Part shown: positions 46,301 to 55,229 of the stretch, in pieces
Numbering within the stretch: position 1 is the stretch's first letter
How the letters are laid out: the number at the start of each line of letters is the position of its first letter
Assembly: GCF_000002235.5 (NCBI RefSeq)
Contig: NW_022145597.1
Span: 28,164,423-28,228,422, forward strand
Length of the DNA stretch: 64,000 bases
Source of the DNA: Strongylocentrotus purpuratus
Lineage: Eukaryota > Echinodermata > Echinoidea > Camarodonta > Strongylocentrotidae
Direction: 5' to 3'
Position numbers and translations under genes: made by a program
Notes under the pieces: model-generated
What the model was told of the DNA's origin: nothing
What the model saw: the letters and a program-made list of their open reading frames with translations, nothing else
Database searches by the model: none

Positions 46301-49300
46301 AAAAGGGGACACTTATCGAAAAGGGTGACACTTATTAGAAAAAAAAGGAGCACATGTCAAATTACAACGGGTAATTATCAGAAGGTGAAAATGGGGCACG
46401 TACGTATCATTGTTAAAGGGTAATTATCTGAGGTGAAAAGAAAAGGGGCACTTATGAGAATGAAAAAGGGGCACTAATAATAAGGGGAAATGTTCATTTG
46501 TTGTACGAAAAGGGGCACCGATCAGTTTTTAATAGGGGCATTTAATACGAGGGGAAGGGGGGGATTTATGAGAAGGGGGAAGTGCAGGCTATTATTAAAA
46601 AGAAAAGAGGCACATGTCAAGATAAACGGGGCACTTATGAGAGATAAAAAGGGGGTAATTATGGGAAGGGGATGGGGCACTTAAAAGAAGGAAAAAGAGC
46701 ATTTATTAGGAAGGGAAGGGGGCATTTATGATAAAGGGAAGGGGCTCTTTTAAATGGGGCAAAATAAAAGGGGCAGTTATTGAAGATGAAAAGAGCACTT
46801 ATCAGGAGGAAAAGGGACACTTGTCAAAATAAAACGAGTACCTCTCAGAATTTAATAGGGTCATTTACTAAAGATGGAACGGGACTATGAGAATGAAGAG
46901 GGACTTAAGAATGAAAAGTAGCTTTTCATAGATGAAAAGGGGGCATTTATGATAAAGGGAAGGGGCTCTCTTTTAAATGGGGGCACTTGTTAGAAAGGAA
47001 AGGGGGCACATGTGAAAATATAAGGTGCGCTTATCCGAGTTAAACAAGGGGTAGTTATTAAAAGGGGAAAGGCCCCTCTCAGATTTGAATAGGGAAATTA
47101 TCAGAGGTGAATGGGGCACTTATCAAAAGTGAAAAGGGGCACTTCTCGTATCTGAAAAGGGGCACTTATTAGAGATGGAAAAAGGGCACTTATGAGAATG
47201 GAAAATAGACACTTATTGCAAAGGAAAACCGGAACTTATCGAAGGAAAAGGGGCACTTTAAAAACAATAAAAGGGGCACTTTTTAAAGTAAAGGGGCCCT
47301 TTTTATGTAAAAAGTGCCACTTTAGAGCCACCATGGAGTCACTAACCACTAGAAATATATCATAAAGTCATCATCCACCATAGAGCTACTGCTAAAATAT
47401 CTTACACCACAGGGATATACCATTCAACGGAAATACCATATAATACACTCTATCATATATCATACCATAGAAATACCATACACCATACCCCGCCCCCCCC
47501 CCCACTCAGTGTTATTTAGGGTACGCATATGCTCGTTCCCTCTTTTTGAAAGCACCCCCTGAGGACTGCCAACATTTTCGAACCCCCCTTTCGCGGGCTT
47601 TTCCCGGGCTTTTCCTGCCTTGGAGACCCCCCTAAATCAGGAAAAATGCTCAATGTACCCCCCTAAATTCGGAATAATTTCTCAGGAGTCCAAAGAGATG
47701 AGAGAAAAAAAGAAAAAACACCCCCTTTTTAAAGAAATCTCCGGGTGAAAAGTCAAATACACCCCTTTTTTTTACAATTCTCGGGCCGGACTTTGTCGCA
47801 CGAAAAGTACCCCTTTACCGGACATTTTGGCAACACGCATGCGGTCATTCCGACCCCTGAGTGGGGGGGCCGGGCACCATACAGCCACCATAGAGCTACC
47901 ATAGATCTACCATTCACTTTAGAGACACCATAGAGTCACTAACCACCATTAATATACCATAAAGTCATCATCCACCATAGAGCTACCACTGAAATATCCT
48001 CCACCATAGGGATACCATTCAACAGAAATACCATAGAAATATATTATACCATATAACATACCGTAGAAATACCATACACCATACAGCCACCATAGAGCTA
48101 CCATAGATCTACCATTCACTTTAGAGCCACCATACAGTCATATAACCACCATAGATATACCATAAAGTTATCATCCACCATAGAGCTACCACTGAAATAT
48201 CCTCCACCATAGGGATACCATTCAACAGAAATACCATAGAAATATATTCTACCATATAACATACCGTAGAAATACCATACACCATACAGCCACCATAGAG
48301 CTACCATAGATCTACCATTCACTTTAGAGCCACCATACAGTCACATAACCACCATAGATATACCATAAAGTCATCATCCACCATAGAGCTACCACTGAAA
48401 TATCCTCCACCATAGGGATACCATTCAACAGAAATACCATAGAAATATATTATACCATATAACATACCGTAGAAATACCATACACCATACAGCCACCATA
48501 GAGCTACCATAGATCTACCATTCACTTTAGAGCCACCATACAGTCATATAACCACCATAGATATACCATAAACTTATCATCCACCATAGAGCTACCACTG
48601 AAATATCCTCCACCATAGGGATACCATTCAACAGAAATACCATAGAAATATATTCTACCATATAACATACCGTAGAAATACCATACACCATACAGCCACC
48701 ATAGAGCTACCATAGATCTACCATTCACTTTAGAGCCACCATACAGTCACATAACCACCATAGATATACCATAAAGTCATCATCCACCATAGAGCTACCA
48801 CTGAAATATCCTCCACCATAGGGATACCATTCAACAGAAATACCATAGAAATATAGTCTACCATATAATATATCATAGAAATACCATACACCATAGGACG
48901 GCATCAATGATATACCATTGACCATAGAACTCCACCATTCAGCAATTGTGTGGTATACCATAGAAATATATTCTACCATATAATATATCATAGAAATACC
49001 ATACACCATAGAGCCGTACCATAGGAATATCATAGATTTTTTTTGTAAGGGTATACCGATGTTTGTTTTATGCTTGTGGCCGAGAGTACGCATTCATTTT
49101 ATCTGTTTTTGTTTTGTTCTCGCAGATATAGGAGGAGATCCTTATCATTTCATTTGTCGGTGTAGGGCTAGATGTGTGGTACTTTGGCAACGAAACCCAT
49201 CCTATGGACTGAGTATAAACAGAACGATGTCAATCCTCGTCACGTACGAGCAGGGAGTCATCAAGGTGTTCGACGATAACAACCGAACCCCGTTTATGAC

Positions 49301-49397
49301 ATACACCGATCCTCAACCGCTCACTATTCGTCATGTTGCAATTTGTAAATTCACTACAGAGGGAAGATTTGTTATTCACATCTGTGATTCTTATTAA
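36826..49397 (+). CDS. FAMeT-domain-like secreted-type protein, intact copy 2
   Basis: Proposed exons: 36826-36846 (ATG start, donor AAG|GTAGGAAGT, phase 0, tentative), 37031-37079, 37910-38095, 38494-38613, 39146-39343 and 49126-49397 (stop TAA 49395-49397). All later junctions are phase 1 and join without a stop, giving about 281 residues. Exon 38494-38613 is a Thr/Ser/Pro-rich linker (STLSPTAPTPPLDD). The last two exons (LSFRFSTRSVGTTVIALAE..., then GVIKVFDDN, PFMTYTDPQPLTIRHVAI and GRFVIHICDSY) match the beta-sandwich pattern of Methyltransf_FA (PF12248), usually found in extracellular proteins. There are N-x-T/S sequons (NGTG, NFTG, NLSF, NRTM) and several Cys. No signal peptide is seen, so the true 5' exon may be elsewhere. 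Intron 39344-49125 holds two large insertions. The assignment is by eye. Confidence 0.6.
37806..37904 (+). repeat. (CT)n tract upstream of exon 2, copy 2
   Basis: Imperfect CT microsatellite ending in TCTCCACAG, acting as the polypyrimidine tract. Roughly twice the length of the tract in copies 1 and 3. Confidence 0.85.
39499..41086. mobile_element. hAT-like non-autonomous element in intron 4 of copy 2 (1.6 kb)
   Basis: Termini CAGTGGCGTAGACA (left) and, inverted, CAGGGGCGTAGACA (right). Target duplication CCTGTCAT at 39491-39498 and 41087-41094, with the empty site CCTGTCAT once in copy 1 at 23300-23307. The interior has a GCGCGAAGCGCCC palindrome near the left end, CA and AAT microsatellites, an ATT/ATC-rich stretch and a G/C-rich right end. 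No transposase frame recognised. Confidence 0.95.
40305..40362 (+). repeat. (AAT)n microsatellite
   Basis: About 19 AAT units inside the hAT-like element. The short Ile-repeat and Asn-repeat open frames here are by-products. Confidence 0.9.
41880..42560 (+). repeat. 22-bp minisatellite, about 31 units
   Basis: Unit CCACCATTCATCTACCATAG plus AG. Between about 42100 and 42370 the units alternate GCCACCATTCATC and GTCACCACTCATC, forming a 44-bp higher-order repeat. The motif matches the element's own terminal sequence. Confidence 0.9.
42609..42720. repeat. Perfect 54-bp hairpin with 4-base loop
   Basis: 42609-42662 and 42667-42720 are exact reverse complements, separated by ACCA. The arms contain ATGGTTAGCAGAA and GAATGGTAG. 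A perfect stem of this length implies recent formation or gene conversion. Confidence 0.97.
42945..43480 (+). repeat. Direct duplication of about 250-270 bp
   Basis: Two successive copies sharing AAATGAAAGGCAAGTT, TAATTGCAACACATATTACT, CATATATATCACCCTAGTTC and ACTAAGGCACTGAGTTGCAG. The first copy is about 22 bases longer owing to an internal indel. Confidence 0.85.
43652..45693 (-). pseudogene. Mutator-like element transposase, decayed, N-terminal half
   Basis: Minus-strand exons can be pieced together. 45693-45436 begins MLRKTPKYVRKRKVFKGDQ, stops at 45544, then regains sense in another frame as SGPQLAAALQKAHVCLGG before donor GGTATGT. 44387-44096 encodes CAMVLGCFICKK...AEINRRATLAATEVGLARDS and ends at donor GAG|GTTAGT. 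43843-43652 starts after a T-rich acceptor TTTGCAG and encodes DVAVPYDGTWHRRGYTSNHG. The second and third exons join in frame (phase 0). DGTW followed by RGYTS..GV and I-x-x-x-TG is the signature of the Mutator-like transposase domain in invertebrate MULE proteins, and its Asp would be the first catalytic residue. The stop, frameshift and missing C-terminal half mean it is inactive. Confidence 0.7.
44397..45430. other. Intron-like spacer inside the transposase remnant
   Basis: Open frames on both strands between the first and second transposase exons (44483-45331) show no domain. A moderately GC-rich patch with TTTTCGGCC repeats occurs near 44565-44780. Confidence 0.4.
45898..47325 (+). repeat. 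Degenerate purine-rich array, about 23-bp unit
   Basis: Starts with G-run blocks (45900-45938) and continues as many imperfect copies of AAAAGGGGCACTTATGAGAA. Best preserved at 46420-46480 and 47100-47300. Strong strand asymmetry (A and G) for over 1.4 kb. Open frames here are by-products. Confidence 0.85.
47330..48900 (+). repeat. 203-bp tandem array with dimeric higher-order structure
   Basis: About six units of a CCATAG-rich sequence. One unit is split by MITE M1. Units starting near 48116 and 48522 share ACAGTCATATAACC, while those near 48319 and 48725 share ACAGTCACATAACC, so the recent expansion copied 406-bp dimers. The serial minus-strand open frames of 68 codons simply echo the unit. 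Confidence 0.9.
47489..47874. mobile_element. MITE M1, copy 2 (386 bp, 8-bp target duplication)
   Basis: Same element as 8736-9123, here flanked by CACCATAC at 47481-47488 and 47875-47882. It sits inside the 203-bp array, so M1 moved after that array formed. Confidence 0.95.
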
Positions 49398-49930
49398 CTC
49401 ACATACAGTGAATCCGATCGCAAAGACTTTCGAAAAAAATCAACCTAATTCTTACAAGTCCTTACGGATCGCGCAAATTCACGGATCTTTCACGGATCCT
49501 TGCGATTTGGCTACTTTTACGACCGATTTAAGAGTTGTTATGAGTTATTACGAGCTATTAACGATTTCTTACGGATTATTGCGATTTTTCTCCTCTTTCT
49601 AATTCTCGTTTTATTCATTTTTTCATCATAGTTTCAGATTCTCACAACATATATCACCAACATAAGTTCATAAAAAACCATACATATTTTTTTTCTCCTT
49701 TTTTTCTTATTGATTTCGTTCATACATAAGTCTTGAATTTTACATGTGCAACATGATTTAAACTGTTACCTATTTGCTTCAAATGTACTCGTATAGTCGA
49801 TTAGAAAAATCATTTGTTTTTATTTCTTCGATTCTGATCAATTTTTTTTTTTTTTTTTAAGTCTATATCTTGATTTTCTTCACATTCACTAATAGTTTTT
49901 TTCTTATTTCCTCTTTGTACGACTCGTCTT
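49398..49930 (+). other. 3' flank of gene copy 2
   Basis: Homologous to 25629-26085 after copy 1. The first 190 bases are TTACGAG/TTACGGAT words belonging to the foldback array that follows, so the 3' untranslated region of this gene family includes foldback sequence. Confidence 0.7.
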
Positions 49931-52430
49931 TAAGTAGCCTGGCCTTTTACGGCCTTTCATTGTTCTTATTATCAAAGAAATTGCATTAATATTACGAGTT
50001 ATTATGATGTGTTTTTGGCAAAATTCCACGATTTGTTACGAGTTGCATAACTATGAGCAACTTACGGACCTTTTACGACCTGTTTACGTGTTGTTACGAA
50101 TAGCTACGAGTTAGTTACGAGTATTTACAAGTCCTTACGATTTTGCAGCTTGTATACCTTTCCCCAGATCGTAAATAATACGCAGTAAGAATAGGTCTAC
50201 GTTAAGTCTACGTATCTATTCGTAACTCGTAAAGTGCTCGTAATAACTCATAACGATCCGTAAAGCCATCGTAACACGTCGGACCCGAATGAAATCGTAA
50301 ATAACACGTAAGCACTCGTAATAATCCATAATACCCCCTTTCATTCACAATTTTTTCTTACGAGTCCTTACGGATCGCCAACTCGTATATAGTCAACTCG
50401 GTGGTATCCGTAAATAACTCGTCACAACTCGCAACTACTTGCAGACACTCTTAAGGATCCGTGAAAGGAGAGGCAATTTTGTTGATACCCCCTTCACATA
50501 CACGGATTTTTCTTACGAGTCCTTACGGATCGCCAACTCGTAGTCAATTGCAAGCATCCGTAAATACCTCGCTGGTATCCGTAAATAACTCGTCACAACT
50601 CGCAACAACTCGTAGGCACTCTTGAGGATCCGTGAAAGGAGAGGCAAATTTTTTGACATGTCAAAAATCTTCTTACGAGTGTCCACGGATTGATTTATCC
50701 GTAAATAGCTCGTAAATAGCTCGTAACAATCCGTAACCATCCGTAAACCGCTCACAACAACACGTTCCCATCCGTAAACTGCTCGCAAGAACCCGCTAAT
50801 GACTAGATCGTAACAGATTTTTGTAACGATTCGTTACGGTTAGTTTACGATTTGTTTAAGGATTATTTACGGATTATTGCGAGCAGTTTAAGGATGGTTG
50901 CGTGTGCTTACGTGTCGTTTACGATTTTATTCGGGTCATTTTACGATGGCTTTACGGACTGATACGGGTTATTACGAGCATTATACGTGTAGTTACGAGT
51001 ACTTTACGAATAGATACTTATACTTTACGTATGCTTACAAACTTTTTACGAATTGGGGAAAGGTATAAAAAGCTGCAAATTCGAACACTTGATTTTCAGT
51101 TGTTATTTTTTTGGCTAAAAATCGTAAGGGCTCGTAAATACTCGTAACTTACTCGTAACTATTCGTAACAACACCTAAACATGTCGTAACTAGTACGTTA
51201 GTTGCTCGTAGTTATCCGTGACAACTCGTAACAAATCGTGGACTGTTGCCGTAAATATATCGTAATAACTCGTAATAATCCGTAATATACCGCAAACAGC
51301 TCGTAATAACTCTTAAACCGGTCGTAAAAGTGGCCAAATCGTAAGGATCCGTGAAAGATCCGTGAATTTGTGCGATCCGTAAGGACTCGTCAGAATAATC
51401 CGTGTATGTGAAGGGGGTATGGCATGTCAAAAATCTTCTTATGATTGTCCACGGATAGATTTTTCCATAAATAACTCGTAAATAGCTCGTAACAATCCGT
51501 AAGTATCGTAAACAGCTTGCAACAACACGTAACCATCCGTAAACTGCTCGCTAGAATCCGTCAATGACTCGTAACAATGTTTTTAAACGATTTGTTATGG
51601 TTATAGTTTACGATTTGTTTACGGATTATTACGATCAGTGCTTACGTGTTGTTTACGATTTCATTCGGGTCGTGTTAAAATGACTTTACGAATTGTTACG
51701 AGTTCTTACGAGCACTTTACGTGTAGTTACGAGTACTTTACAAATAGATACGTATACTTAACGTATTCTGACGTATTATTTACGATTTGGGGAAAGGTAT
51801 AAAAGCTGCGAATTCGAACACTCAATTTACAGTTTTCATTGTTAGGCTAAAAATCGTAAGGACTCGTAAATACTTGTAACTAACTCGTTACTATTCCTAA
51901 CAGCACGTAAACAGGCCGTAACTAACACGTAAGTTGCTCGTAGCTATCCATGGCAATTGGTAACAAATCGTGGAATGTTTCCGTAAATACATCGTAATAA
52001 CTCGTAATAATCTGTAAGAAATCGTTAATAGCTCGTAATACTCATAACAACTCTTAAATCGGTCGTAAAAGTGGCCAAATCGTAAGAATCCGTGAAAGAT
52101 CTGTGAATTTGTGCGATATCAAAATTGTTACGAGTCATTGTGGCTTCTTGTGAGTATAGTTTAAGGATGGATACGTGTTGTTGCGAGCGGTTTACGAACA
52201 GTTTGCGAGCAGTTTACGATACTTACTGGTTGTTACGAGTTATTTACGGAAAAATCAATCCGTGGACAATCGTAAGAAGATTGTTGACATATGTCCACAA
52301 ATCCTTAAGATTGTCTGCGAATTGTTGCGAGTTGTGACGAGTTATTTACGGATGCTTGCATGCGATTGACTACGAGTTGCCGATCCGTAAGGACTCATAA
52401 GACAAATCCGTGTATGTGAAGGGGGTATAA
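49430..52430. mobile_element. Nested foldback array FB-D of CGTAA motif (3 kb)
   Basis: Composed of 10-12-bp words such as ACTCGTAA, ATCCGTAA and their complements TTACGAGT and TTACGGAT. The block 49455-49580 is the near-exact inverse of 51262-51390, and part of it is inverted again at about 51975-52115. A terminal motif, TACCCCCTTCACATACACGG followed by ATTTTTCTTACGAG, occurs at about 50487 and inverted at about 51405 and 52425. A diverged form lies at 50333. This suggests several overlapping foldback units. Sea urchin TU elements are a known precedent for arms made of short tandem repeats. Confidence 0.85.
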
Positions 52431-53950
52431 GGCAAATTTAATAGCCTTGGCCATCACCTATTGAAATGTGCGAATATTACAAAGATTTGTTTTCTTCTCA
52501 TCCTCTTTCGAGGTATTTATTAGCAATAACATATATACAAACAATTTAAGAAAAAATCAAGTTTCATAGCAACCATTGAGATAATTTGTGAACTTCACCT
52601 TCTTTTCAAAATGTATAGTTACTTACACTTTCCAAATGTGATTCCACCATAAACTTAAAATCAACCCATAGAGAATTTGCATTGTACTTTTTTACTTTTG
52701 AATGTACATTTTTATATAATTTCGATAGACTGTATACTGTGCTATGTTGCATATAAGAATTAACATTTAGTTAGTAACATCTTCCACTTCATAGCCTATA
52801 TATATCACCAGAAGTTCTTTACTTGTATTTATTTATCTTGAAAAGGTGATATAAAAGCCTTTGAAGGATTTATACAAATTTTCGTACGAGTTTTACAGTG
52901 TAATACAAAAAAACGCAAAGTTATTTCAACCTCCTCACACTGTCTACAAAAATATTACTGTCATTAAGAACACGCAATTTTAACAGATTGTTCAGAAATC
53001 TAAATTTAAATTTTGCTAATCCTGTTATCTCTAATTGTACACATTTTGAACTGACAAACCATATTCCAATTGAAATAGTCTGGTAATTACAAAACATTAG
53101 ACCAAAATAATAAAGTTGACGGTTCTTGATGAAACCCAAGCACTAAATATTGAATAAATATTTTTTGTAGTTATAGAACCAAGAGTTATATCGTCTCCTG
53201 TTTTAAGTGTTACTAAATCCTCTTCCTTTCGTTTGCAATAAAGGGTATTTTGTCTAGATCTCATCTTATCAAAAATATATATTGCCTGACCCGAACACGA
53301 TGATTGCGTATTAACATCAATTGGTCAGGCCCCAAGTTGATTTTATTTGATATTCTTTGCGATCGTCTCTTTAGTTCTTAAAGAGTGAAACCAAATTTCC
53401 TCCAGTAATATATCATTAGATACGCACAACTAAATTTGTTTACATCACTAAAAGGAATCCTCTTTATCTTTTATTATAATATCCCATTTGATCATCAAAG
53501 TAGAACGATAGCAATATCAGAATCGATTTCCGCACGAGGTTAGGATCTATTCATCAAAACAATAAATTGCCATTCGTGTAAAAACCGAGTTGCTTTCATT
53601 TTAATTCGTTTTTGTCTTATTATGGACTCTTATCTCAATATAAGGTTGAATAATGAATAAAGAACCATCATGGATATCATTTATCTTCGTTTAGATGTCT
53701 TTTATTTTACCATTATTTATTTAGTAATTTATTTACGTAACTATTTACTTGTGAATGTTATTCATTACTTCTGTGCGCACACTACGTTTGGTAATACTCG
53801 ATTAAAATCCTTCATAATGACTTAACTTGAGCTGGGTTATACTAATCATATATATTAAAGTCGTAACCCTCATGTACATAATGATTGTAACTCAGTTTCC
53901 AGACTTCCTTGTAAACTAAATCAGCCCAGCATATAGCTGACTGTGTGTCA
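52431..53950. other. AT-rich interval, no gene recognised
   Basis: The minus-strand open frame 52921-53139 (72 codons) has no domain that I recognise. No repeats shared with other parts of the window were found. Confidence 0.4.
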
Positions 53951-54089
53951 CTACACGCAAAAAACTGAGGTGCTAAATGTTGGGTGCTGAGTGAGATTCT
54001 GCACTTGAAGTGCCAAAATCAGCACTTGACGGGTTAACTTTAACAAGGAAACCGAAACGTGCTGAATATTTGAGTGCAGAAAACGAGTG

Positions 54090-54506
54090 CTATAACAATA
54101 TGCAGCACTTAACATCGAGTGATGACTGCATAACCTGATCTGATTGGTCGGTTAGTATAATAGCTGTTACCTTGTGAATATTTGTTTTTGAATCAAATTC
54201 AGCTAAGAGATTCTTACATTCTTCATTCTCCAGGTCAATACCCAAGGCCTCAAAAGTCTGAATTACTTTGCTCCTTAAACTGTCAACAACATCAGTATTC
54301 AAAGCTGTTGCAGCAGATAACACTCTGTTTGTCATAGCATGGGTCATGTTGGTGTTTGATAAAAGAGAACCAATGAAAAATGCAGCTGGTCTCACTATGA
54401 ACATGACAGACAATGAAAGCGGACAAAATATACAGTTCCTCAGGTAGACAAAGGAACATCCCTTGACTGCTATTATGTAAAATGTGTAGAACAGGTGAAT
54501 ATGCAT
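54090..54506 (-). CDS. Unidentified open frame inside FB-E, possible captured exon
   Basis: A 138-codon minus-strand frame. The first 40 codons derive from the hairpin arm. The rest (from about residue 46: FIGSLLSNTN, then NRVLSAATALNTDVVDSLRS and GIDLENEECKNLLAEFD) looks like a soluble helical protein with normal composition, unlike the simple-repeat frames around it. I do not recognise the family. It could be part of the element's own protein or a host exon captured by it. Confidence 0.3.
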   Translation of the reverse strand: MHIHLFYTFYIIAVKGCSFVYLRNCIFCPLSLSVMFIVRPAAFFIGSLLSNTNMTHAMTNRVLSAATALNTDVVDSLRSKVIQTFEALGIDLENEECKNLLAEFDSKTNIHKVTAIILTDQSDQVMQSSLDVKCCILL

Positions 54507-54614
54507 GTGACACCTGTTCTACACATTTTTACATAATAGCAGTGAAGGGATGTTCCTTTGTCTACCTAAGGAACTGTATATTTTGTCCGCTTTCATTGTC
54601 TGTCATATTCATAG
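54395..54614. repeat. Inverted repeat with arms of about 103 bp
   Basis: 54395-54497 and 54511-54614 are near-exact reverse complements separated by 13 bases (AATATGCATGTGA). Only a few mismatches and a one-base indel. Landmarks are GACAGACAATGAAAGCGGAC and CACCTGTTCTACACATTTT. Confidence 0.95.
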
Positions 54615-54971
54615 TGTCTTGTACTGTCATTATGCATTGCTCCATCTTGTTCTTGTAGTAGGCCTATCCTATCATCATCATCATCAAATGCATCATCTGC
54701 TGCAGGATTATGCACTTCACCAACAGCAACACCCAAATCAGCATCAACTAGACCCTCCATACCCTGTACAACTTCAGGTTCAGGTTCTTCTTGTGGATGT
54801 TGGTTTAATAAATGTTTCCTTTAAGAGTTGAAAGTGGTAAATGACGAAGGACACCCACCTTGACCACATACCAAATGTAGATGGGGCAAGTCAAACAACG
54901 CATGAGTTAGCACTTGCACAAGGGCTATTCTGCTAGCACCCAAAAGAGAGCAAAACTTGGCACTTTAAGTG

Positions 54972-55229
54972 CACAACAGTCAGCTCCTTTGGGTGCTAGC
55001 AAAGTAGCCCGGGTGCAAGTGCTAACTCAGCACTTCGAGTGCAGTCACTATGCGAGCTCCTAAAAAGTGCTAAAATTGAATCTTTAAGTGCTAAATTTAG
55101 CACAACAGTCAGCTCCTTTGGGTGCTAGCAAAGTAGCCCGGGTGCAAGTGCTAACTCAGCACTTCGAGTGCAGTCACTATGCGAGCTCCTAAAAAGTGCT
55201 AAAATTGAATCTTTAAGTGCTAAATTTAG
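54972..55229 (+). repeat. Perfect tandem duplication of 129 bp
   Basis: 54972-55100 and 55101-55229 appear identical base for base, beginning CACAACAGTCAGCTCC and ending GCTAAATTTAG. Identity implies a very recent duplication, an active conversion process, or an assembly artefact. Confidence 0.9.

Larger units (their letters stand above)
41658..49051. mobile_element. 7.4-kb element FB-C with inverted ends, repeat arms and MULE remnant
   Basis: The ends TCCTTACAAAAAAAATC and, inverted, CCCTTACAAAAAAAATC flank 7394 bases. Each side adjoins TATA (41654-41657, 49052-49055), and copy 1 has the single TATA site at 23868-23871. Left arm: a 22-bp CCATAGAG array (41680-42560). Right arm: a 203-bp array of CCATAG-rich sequence (47330-48900). 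Both arms share the terminal words CCATAGA and ACCATAC. Between them lie a perfect 54-bp hairpin, a 260-bp duplication, a Mutator-like transposase remnant (minus strand), a purine-rich GGGGCACTTAT array and MITE M1 copy 2. The target duplication could be TA or TATA. It may be one element or have grown by nesting. Confidence 0.8.

Noticed and set aside
48116..49093. Four serial minus-strand open frames of about 68-122 codons with Met/Tyr/Trp-rich repeats
   Set aside because: They track the 203-bp repeat unit exactly and rely on non-ATG starts. Composition follows the CCATAG motif.
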